A stretch of DNA of 36,199 bases from Bacteroidales bacterium UBA1800 (GTDB lineage Bacteria > Bacteroidota > Bacteroidia > Bacteroidales > VadinHA17), in assembly GCA_002319915.1 (NCBI GenBank), contig DCFQ01000052.1:24838-61036 (forward strand), in the 5' to 3' direction. The notes under the pieces were generated by a model, which worked only from the letters and a program-made list of their open reading frames with translations, was not told where the DNA came from and did not search any database. This document shows, piece by piece, positions 30,322 to 36,199 of this stretch. Position numbers and translations under genes: made by a program. Positions within the stretch are counted from its first letter, which is position 1. Each line of letters starts with the position of its first letter.

Positions 30322-33144
30322 TCAGCTTTTCAGGAAGTGTACAGAGAAGAATTTCTTCAGGTCATCGATCCGGATCGGCTTCGGAATGAACTCCCTGATC
30401 CCTGACAGCTCGGCTTTTCTCCGTGAGTCAGGAAGGTTATCGGCCGTAAATGCAACTATCAGGATCGAATTGTCGTATTCAGTGATCTTTTGTGCCGATT
30501 CAAATCCATCCATTTCAGGCATCAGGAGGTCCATGAAAATGACATCGTACCTCCTCGTTTTTGCCTGTATGAAACCGGCAAAGCCGTTGTCGGCAAAATC
30601 GAATGAATAGCCCAGGCATTTCAGCATTGTCCCGATCACCTTCTGGTTCATCTTGTTATCCTCGACGATCAGGATACTGAGATCATTTAGGCGGTTTTCC
30701 GGCTTAGCGACATTCCTCCTGTTGACCACTCCCGGGAAGCTGTGTTCGATTATTTCGTACAGCTCCCTGATCTCGTAAGGCTTGACTACATAATTATCCA
30801 CGCCAAGCTTGTGGCATTTCAAAAGGTTTCCCTTGCGGTCAAGGGTGCTTATCATCATTATATGGAATTTGCCTGAGAGCCCGTTTTCCATAAGTTCCGA
30901 AGCAGGACCAAAGCCATCGAATTCCCCGTCGTCGAGAATGATTATCAAATGATACCTGTTTGCAGGGAAGTTCAGGTTTGACCTGATCTGCCCGATCGTC
31001 GATTTCTGGTAAGTTGTGACCATCAGGGAGAGTCCCAGCTTGTGGAGTGACCCAAGAATTTCCTCATCCCTGACCTGGTTGCCGGTAATTACCAGTGTCT
31101 TGATATCGCCGAAGCCATTTATCCCCTGAAATCCAAGGTCCTTTACCGGCTTTTCATTGGAGTAAAGGGTAATCGTGAATCCGACCCTGCAACCTTTGTC
31201 CCCGTCCAGTCCCGATGGTGACACTGCTGAGACCGTTCCCTTCATCAGTTCGATCAGCTGCCTTGTGAGTATGGTGGAAAACCCGGAACCATCGTCTTCT
31301 GTATGTACTTTTGAATCCATCGTGATACGGCCGCCGAACAGCTTGTCGAGGGTAGCCCTGTCGAAGCTTTTACCGGTATCTGCAAGCTCGAACTTCAGCA
31401 CCATTGAGTTGTCGTATTCATTTTCCAGGCTGCAGTCAAGGCTTATCTCTCCATTGCGGGAATTCCGGATCGAATGGTTGAGAAGATTTGTAAGTATCTG
31501 CCTCAGCCTGAAGGGATCGCCAATGAGGTTATCGGGAACATTTTCGGCAACGTTGCAGGAGAGCCTGATCTCGTCCTCATCAATGCTGGTCCTGGCGAGG
31601 TCGTAGCAATAGACTATTTCCTCCCGCAGGCTGAACGGGATCTCGTCGAGGATCATCTTGCCTGATTCGATCTTCGAGAAATCAAGGATATCGTTAATGA
31701 TGCTGAGGAGGACTTCCGCCGATCTTCTGAGCAGCCCAAGCACACTCCTCGCCTCAGTGTCGAGCTTGTGCCTGTCAAGGATGTCCGCCATGCCAATGAT
31801 GCCGTTCAGCGGGGTCCTCAGTTCGTAGCTCATCCTCGCCAGGAATTCGGATTTTGCGGTGCTTGCCGTTGCCTCCTGGTTCCTTTCGGATTCGAGCATT
31901 GTAACATCTACAAGGATCTCAAGCATGGCATCCTGCTGATCATATATAACGGGAAGGCTGGTCTTGAGCAGGATGGTTTCCCCGTTCTCCTTCCTGAGTA
32001 TAATGAACTGCTCCGGACTGAATTTCCCGCCGAGGTTCCTCGAGAAGTAGTTGTTTTCGTCTGTCACGGCGTTCACAGGGAAGACCATGCCTTTCATTTC
32101 GCTTTCGCCGGCATATGAAAATTGTTCCGCCGCTGCCTGGTTTGCCTTGAGTATCTCCCGGCGACCGTTGTGAATGACTATGCCGACAGGCATGCCGTCT
32201 ATAATGTCATTAAGCATCCTGACAGTGGCTGACAATTTACCGATCTCGGAATCCTGCTCCCTTATCCTCCTTCGGAACACGTATACGAGAGCTGCGATCG
32301 ATAAAAGCACCGCAAGGCAAAGGAACAGGCAGATCCTGACCAGGTATCCCCGGAAGCTGTAAGCAGAGGATGAAAAGACCAGCCCGACATTCTTCTGAAG
32401 GAGCTGGGCAGGATAAATGTAGGATACTATCTCCCTTTTCCCGGACGCTGAGACTGAGGTATGAATGAGATCACCCGGCTCCTGGCTGCCGAGATGGCGC
32501 ATTATTTCGCTGATCCCGGTATAGGTTTGCTTCTCTTTGCTGTTTGAGAAGATAATTGCTGAAGAATCGCTGATCACCCATTGCCACTGGTAATCCTTCA
32601 GGTTGAATTCGGCAAACAGATTAGTGAAGTAGCTCTGGAAATCCACAGTCACCACAATATTCCCGATGGTCCTGCCTCCGCTGACCACGGGAAGGAAGTA
32701 GTTATAAAAGCCGCCCTCTTTTAAGATTGTATCCCTCGAAACGATCTCCCCCTGGGAGTGAAGAATGTAAGTCTGTTCAAGCCAGTTATTCCCGGTCTCA
32801 TCCTTTCTCAGGGTGAATTCATTCTTATCGTAGTCGTACAGCTTAATCCCGGTTACTATATCCTCGTACCTTGAAAAATATATCTTGAGCTTGTAGATTA
32901 TCCTGTTCTTCTGATCAGGATCGGTGAAAAATGATAAAAAATCCTCGGAAAAGATGATTTTGTTGAGATCGCTGACGAATTCATTGTTTGTCTTGTCAAT
33001 TGAAAGGCCGACAAGATGGGCCTGCCGGTCCAGGAGGGTTGAGGTGTAGCTTATCTGCTTATTATAAAGGCTCTTATAAAGAAACAGAATTATAGTTACG
33101 ATTATTATAAAAACCGAAATAATAACGATTTGTAACTTTTTCAT
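30322..33144 (-). CDS. hybrid sensor histidine kinase with degenerate kinase core
   Basis: From the ATG at 33142-33144 the protein has 940 residues. In order: helix 1 (about 5-25), a periplasmic Cache-like region, helix 2 (about 270-290), a PAS-like domain (about 310-425), a HisKA-like domain, an ATPase-like domain, and two receiver-like domains. The HisKA motif reads FLARMSYELRTPLNGIIG, so the phospho-acceptor position is Tyr440 (codon TAC at 31825-31827). The ATPase motifs are also altered: NLLNHSIRNS for the N box, DTGKSF, and GSGFSTI. The first receiver is divergent, but the last is canonical (E-D near 810, Asp872 in IFMDLLMPEMDGF, and PKP). A signalling role without autophosphorylation is likely. 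Confidence 0.92.
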   Translation of the reverse strand: MKKLQIVIISVFIIIVTIILFLYKSLYNKQISYTSTLLDRQAHLVGLSIDKTNNEFVSDLNKIIFSEDFLSFFTDPDQKNRIIYKLKIYFSRYEDIVTGIKLYDYDKNEFTLRKDETGNNWLEQTYILHSQGEIVSRDTILKEGGFYNYFLPVVSGGRTIGNIVVTVDFQSYFTNLFAEFNLKDYQWQWVISDSSAIIFSNSKEKQTYTGISEIMRHLGSQEPGDLIHTSVSASGKREIVSYIYPAQLLQKNVGLVFSSSAYSFRGYLVRICLFLCLAVLLSIAALVYVFRRRIREQDSEIGKLSATVRMLNDIIDGMPVGIVIHNGRREILKANQAAAEQFSYAGESEMKGMVFPVNAVTDENNYFSRNLGGKFSPEQFIILRKENGETILLKTSLPVIYDQQDAMLEILVDVTMLESERNQEATASTAKSEFLARMSYELRTPLNGIIGMADILDRHKLDTEARSVLGLLRRSAEVLLSIINDILDFSKIESGKMILDEIPFSLREEIVYCYDLARTSIDEDEIRLSCNVAENVPDNLIGDPFRLRQILTNLLNHSIRNSRNGEISLDCSLENEYDNSMVLKFELADTGKSFDRATLDKLFGGRITMDSKVHTEDDGSGFSTILTRQLIELMKGTVSAVSPSGLDGDKGCRVGFTITLYSNEKPVKDLGFQGINGFGDIKTLVITGNQVRDEEILGSLHKLGLSLMVTTYQKSTIGQIRSNLNFPANRYHLIIILDDGEFDGFGPASELMENGLSGKFHIMMISTLDRKGNLLKCHKLGVDNYVVKPYEIRELYEIIEHSFPGVVNRRNVAKPENRLNDLSILIVEDNKMNQKVIGTMLKCLGYSFDFADNGFAGFIQAKTRRYDVIFMDLLMPEMDGFESAQKITEYDNSILIVAFTADNLPDSRRKAELSGIREFIPKPIRIDDLKKFFSVHFLKS

Positions 33145-33204
33145 CCTACGGCATTTGAGATCAGGCTGTGCAAACAATTGTTTTCACAACTATATAACTC
33201 AAAA

Positions 33205-34131
33205 CTACCGGTATTTGGTATTTTCGTCGTTTAAAATGCTGAAATAGCTTTTGTAGCGGAGAAAGTCAATTTCGCCGGTCTCAACGGATTTTCTGACTGC
33301 ACATCCGGGTTCATCGAGATGAAGGCAGTTATAGAATTTGCATTCTTTTGAGACTCTGAAGATTTCAGGGAAGAAGTGGTAGATCTCATTTTTTTCCATA
33401 TCGGCGAGCCCGAACCCCCGTATTCCGGGCGTATCCACGGCATACCCACCGAAAGGAAGCCTGTGCATCTCAGGAAAGGTTGTAATATGCTTCCCCTGTT
33501 TATGATAATCTGAGATCTTCCCGGTCTTAAGTCTGAGTTCAGGATTCAGAATATTCAGGAGGGTCGATTTCCCCACGCCTGAATTTCCGGAAATAAGGCT
33601 TACCATGTCCTTCATGGAGTTTCTCAGATCCTCTATACCATCACCTTTTTCGAGTGAAAGCCTGTGGCAGGGGTACCCGGCCCTGGAGTAAACAGAAATG
33701 AGGTACTCCATCCGCTTCGTCTCTTCCTCACCGTAAAGGTCTGTTTTATTGAACAATATCCGGGCCGGTATACGGTAAGCCTCTGCCGTGACCAGCAGGC
33801 GGTCGAGGAATTCCACCGGTGTTGCAGGAAGGATGATGGTTACCATCACAAGTACCTGGTCGAGGTTAGCCGCTATGATCTGGAACTGCTTCGACAGGTT
33901 CGAAGCTCTTCGCAGGATGTAATTCCTGCGTTCAAGCACCTCTGTGATGATGCCGGTTTTCCCGTCACTTTCCCTTTCGGCAGTGACATTGTCGCCGACA
34001 GCAACCGGATTGGTAGTCTCGACTCCCTTGATCCTCAGCTTTCCCCTCAGGGTGCACTCGATGGTTTCACCATTGCCAAGCAGAACCCTGTAGCGGCTTC
34101 CTACCGACTTGATGACAACTCCGGTTTCCAT
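33205..34131 (-). CDS. rsgA: ribosome small-subunit biogenesis GTPase RsgA
   Basis: RsgA is a circularly permuted GTPase that acts late in 30S subunit maturation. The 308-residue protein has an N-terminal OB-fold (METGVVIKSVGSRYRVLLG). The permuted G motifs follow: NKTD (G4) first, then SGNSGVGKSTLLNIL (G1) and DTPGIRGFG (G3). The C-terminal zinc site is CKFYNCLHLDEPGC, with the required Cys/His set. The ATG at 34129-34131 fits the family start; an upstream TTG at 34143 is less likely. The hybrid kinase gene follows after 60 bases. Confidence 0.96.
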   Translation of the reverse strand: METGVVIKSVGSRYRVLLGNGETIECTLRGKLRIKGVETTNPVAVGDNVTAERESDGKTGIITEVLERRNYILRRASNLSKQFQIIAANLDQVLVMVTIILPATPVEFLDRLLVTAEAYRIPARILFNKTDLYGEEETKRMEYLISVYSRAGYPCHRLSLEKGDGIEDLRNSMKDMVSLISGNSGVGKSTLLNILNPELRLKTGKISDYHKQGKHITTFPEMHRLPFGGYAVDTPGIRGFGLADMEKNEIYHFFPEIFRVSKECKFYNCLHLDEPGCAVRKSVETGEIDFLRYKSYFSILNDENTKYR

Positions 34132-34177
34132 GGGAAGGTACAACAGATCAAGTGAATAAATTTTGTAACAAAAACAA

Positions 34178-34304
34178 TTAACCGCAAAGATCGCAAAGCC
34201 CCCTCCCGATAATTATCGGGAGCTATCGGGATCACAAAGAACGCAAAGAATCCTTATGATTTGCTTTGCGACCTCTGCATTAACTTGGCGGACTTTGCGG
34301 TTAA
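34178..34304. repeat. 127-base inverted-repeat element with nested CCCGAT palindrome
   Basis: The ends TTAACCGCAAAG (34178-34189) and CTTTGCGGTTAA (34293-34304) are perfect 12-base inverted repeats. Further CGCAAAG units lie inside both ends (34192, 34240, 34263 region). A perfect 20-base palindrome, CTCCCGATAATTATCGGGAG (34203-34222), sits in the left half, followed by another CTATCGGGA. The nested layout suggests insertion of one repeat type into another. It lies between the phosphofructokinase and rsgA genes. Confidence 0.8.
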
Positions 34305-34342
34305 AAATCCTTTCGGGATCCAATATCCCAAATATCCCGGAA

Positions 34343-35548
34343 TCAGTTATCCGATGCCATAAGCAGGAATGGCTTCATCTCGAAGCTAGAGTAGATCGGC
34401 CTCAGGCGGTCGGTGTTGTAGTGTTCCGAAACCTTGACGATCTTTTTGGAGGCTGTAACGACATCGATGGGAACATTATCATATCTTCCGTTCTTCAGGA
34501 CGACGATCCTTCCGTGAACTCCCTTAAGGATAAGGTCGAGTGCAAGGTTGCCGTAAGCCATCGGAACTATCGAGTCGATTGCGTCGGGATCACCCCCGCG
34601 CACCATATAGCCAAGCTTCTGGTTTATGATATTTATTGTTTTGCCATGGTTATATGTTGCCGACAGATCTTTCAGCCGTTCCGAAACCAGTTCCCCTATG
34701 CCCCCGAGTTTCGCATGCCCGTAAGCATCTCTTTCGCTTCCCGAGAAGATCATTTCACCGCCCTTGAACATAGCACCCTCCGATACAAGCACGATAGAAT
34801 ACTTGCTTGGGTTGTGGTTCCTGTCTTCCACCAGCAGTTCAGCCAGCCTTTCAATTTCAAATTCATATTCGGGGATCACGCACCTGTTGGCGGCTCCTGC
34901 CATAGTAGGAAGCATAGCTGTAAACCCGGCATAACGTCCGAAGACCTCCAGCACCATAAGCCTTTCATGGGAACCTGCCGAGGTCCTGAGGCTGTTGGTC
35001 ATCTGGATCGTCCTAGTGACGCATGTGCTGAAGCCGATGCAGTAATCAGTCCCCGGGACATCATTGTCCATGGTTTTCGGGATTGCAATGACCTTTACAC
35101 CCTTCCTGTAGAGATGTACCCCGTAGCTCAGGGTATCGTCCCCGCCGATCGGTATAAGGTAATCGACACCCAGCCACTCGAGGTTTTTGATGATCTCTGG
35201 GGTAAGATCGTTCATTTCTGCATTATAAGTATCCTTGAGGTGGTCGGGGACACTTGATTTCGACATATGGCTTGGCCTTGTCCTCGAGGTATGGAGGAAC
35301 GTTCCCCCAGTACGGCCGGCTTTATTTACTATATCGTCGGTGAGGATCTGATAGCAATCGCTGTTGTCGGCTTTGTTGTCGCGGATAAGCTCGGTTATGC
35401 CAGCCCATCCCCTTCGCAGTCCGATCACCTGGTAACCTTCCCTGTTTGCCCGTATCGTCACTGCCCTGATGGCCGGATTCAGTCCTGGGACATCACCACC
35501 TCCGGTCAGAATGGCAATTATGCCTTTTTTTGATTTAATATTTGCCAT
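34343..35548 (-). CDS. 6-phosphofructokinase with pyrophosphate-type active site
   Basis: The 401-residue protein belongs to the PFKA family: GGGDVPGLNPAIRAV at 16-30, a GRYAGF sugar-phosphate motif, and the C-terminal RGGDPDAIDSIVP region. Two specificity positions are informative. GGDDTL (135-140) has Asp138 where ATP-dependent enzymes have Gly104, and PKTMDND (157-163) has Lys158 where they have Gly124. These residues are typical of PPi-dependent enzymes. The enzyme therefore probably uses pyrophosphate and may work reversibly in glycolysis/gluconeogenesis, although a few enzymes with these residues still use ATP. The ATG is at 35546-35548. Confidence 0.9.
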   Translation of the reverse strand: MANIKSKKGIIAILTGGGDVPGLNPAIRAVTIRANREGYQVIGLRRGWAGITELIRDNKADNSDCYQILTDDIVNKAGRTGGTFLHTSRTRPSHMSKSSVPDHLKDTYNAEMNDLTPEIIKNLEWLGVDYLIPIGGDDTLSYGVHLYRKGVKVIAIPKTMDNDVPGTDYCIGFSTCVTRTIQMTNSLRTSAGSHERLMVLEVFGRYAGFTAMLPTMAGAANRCVIPEYEFEIERLAELLVEDRNHNPSKYSIVLVSEGAMFKGGEMIFSGSERDAYGHAKLGGIGELVSERLKDLSATYNHGKTINIINQKLGYMVRGGDPDAIDSIVPMAYGNLALDLILKGVHGRIVVLKNGRYDNVPIDVVTASKKIVKVSEHYNTDRLRPIYSSFEMKPFLLMASDN

Positions 35549-35595
35549 GTTGCTCTGCTTTTTATTTGTAACCATTTCATAAATTTTTGCATGCG

Positions 35596-35626
35596 CTAAA
35601 GTAAATTATTTTGAACTTTTTACAAA
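35596..35626 (-). promoter_or_regulatory. candidate promoter for phosphofructokinase gene
   Basis: On the minus strand TTTG (35626-35623), a 19-base spacer and TACTTTAG (35603-35596) resemble the -33/-7 pattern with one mismatch in the -7 box. It lies about 48 bases before the start codon. Confidence 0.4.
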
Positions 35627-35632
35627 TTTAAT

Positions 35633-36199
35633 TTACCTGCCTCCAATCTGAATTTCAGCAACTCTTATTGAAGGCGAGGCAAAGTTCCTGTCATAATCAA
35701 TATCGTTGCCGGTCATATCGATCGCGTTCAGCAGGTCCGGGGCTTTGCCGGCAATCGTTACTCCTTTGACCGGATGGACTAATTCTCCGTTCTCGATCCA
35801 TAACCCGCTTGCACCCCCGCTGAAATTCCCAGTTACCGGATCAACGCCGTAGCCTGTCACCTCCCTGAGAAGCAGGCCGCTCTTTGTGGCCGATATAATT
35901 TCCTCCTGTGTATTCCGGCCGGGGCCTATGCAGATATGGTGTGTCCCCACACCCGGCAGCGAGCTGAAACCTCCCCTCGAGGCGCTGCCAGTACTCTGTG
36001 TTCCGGCCCGCTTCGCGGTCTTTACATTGTAAATAAAACTCCTGAGAATGCCTTCCCCGGCAATTTCAATCCTCCGGGTCGGGACCCCTTCTCCGTCGAA
36101 CGGGGAACTCCCGCGGCTCCTGTTCCGGGTTCCGTCGTCGGTGATGGAAATGAGTTTTGAAGCGAACTGCTTGTTGAGCTGATCTTTCAGGAAGCTTGC
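35633..36199 (-). CDS. TldD/PmbA-family metallopeptidase-like protein (partial, N-terminus outside window)
   Basis: The C-terminal 188 residues are visible; the gene enters from the right edge. Typical features of the TldD/PmbA C-terminal domain are seen: ITDDGTRNRSRGSSPFDGEG, then VPTRRIEIAGEGILRSFIYN, TAKRAGTQSTGSASRG, and the closing APDLLNAIDMTGNDIDYD followed by FASPSIRV. TldD/TldE degrade or mature peptides such as modified antibiotics and CcdA. Which subunit this is cannot be decided without the N-terminal half; the missing zinc motif region would settle it. It lies 84 bases upstream of the phosphofructokinase gene on the same strand. Confidence 0.92.
   Translation of the reverse strand, partial: ASFLKDQLNKQFASKLISITDDGTRNRSRGSSPFDGEGVPTRRIEIAGEGILRSFIYNVKTAKRAGTQSTGSASRGGFSSLPGVGTHHICIGPGRNTQEEIISATKSGLLLREVTGYGVDPVTGNFSGGASGLWIENGELVHPVKGVTIAGKAPDLLNAIDMTGNDIDYDRNFASPSIRVAEIQIGGR

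Noticed and set aside
34256..35257. 333-codon plus-strand open frame
   Set aside because: It lies antisense to the phosphofructokinase gene, whose protein has clear family motifs. The plus-strand translation is rich in Cys/His with no recognisable domain.
1..36199. Prophage, transposon or integrated element
   Set aside because: No integrase, transposase, phage structural gene or tRNA-flanked boundary was seen. Gene content is mostly housekeeping with even composition.

Overview
The window looks like a chromosomal segment from an anaerobic or facultative member of the Bacteroidetes (Bacteroidales/Marinilabiliales type). The signs are TAnnTTTG-type -7 promoter boxes, few strong Shine-Dalgarno sequences, an ATP synthase operon preceded by bactofilin and AtpZ genes, LytTR two-component pairs, and an ECF sigma/anti-sigma/outer-membrane-protein trio. 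This placement is inference from gene content and signals; no 16S gene or other marker is present. No tRNA, rRNA, CRISPR array, transposase or phage gene was seen.

Layout. 1-4600 (minus): ATP synthase operon read right to left as bactofilin, atpZ-like, a small membrane protein, atpB, atpE, atpF, atpH and the start of atpA, which leaves the window at base 1. 4790-7480 (minus): lipid and translation block DUF177(yceD)-rpmF-plsX-fabH. 7650-10660 (plus): two LiaF-like membrane proteins, a LytS-type histidine kinase and a LytTR regulator, probably an envelope-stress circuit. 10750-12700: yidD, a YugP-type zinc protease and an ICMT-like membrane methyltransferase. 12740-18300 (minus): a five-gene envelope operon with a LolA-like carrier, two FtsX-type permeases, a LolD-like ATPase and an outer-membrane barrel; a possible frameshifted small gene lies in its leader.

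18750-20364 (plus): a large protein with four N-terminal repeats and a GH16-fold domain lacking the catalytic glutamates. 20437-22950 (plus): ECF sigma factor, membrane anti-sigma-like protein with a duplicated cytoplasmic module, and an outer-membrane barrel protein. 23073-23849: an E1-like ThiF/MoeB-family enzyme without the usual cysteines. 24006-27803: AsmA-like protein and an orphan histidine kinase. 27852-30158: convergent genes for two tRNA wobble-uridine modification enzymes (TrhP-like U32 protein, MnmH). 30322-33144 (minus): a hybrid histidine kinase whose phospho-acceptor histidine is tyrosine. 33205-36199 (minus): rsgA, a phosphofructokinase with pyrophosphate-type residues, and a partial TldD/PmbA gene.

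Intergenic regions hold several kinds of dispersed palindromic or tandem repeats (4683-4760, 10660-10752, 23853-23908, 30179-30301, 34178-34304). Two of them share TTAACCGCAAA-type inverted ends and carry a different 20-nt palindrome inside. The strongest candidates for undescribed biology are the degenerate hybrid kinase, the repeat/GH16-fold protein, and the LolA-ABC-barrel operon with its odd leader.
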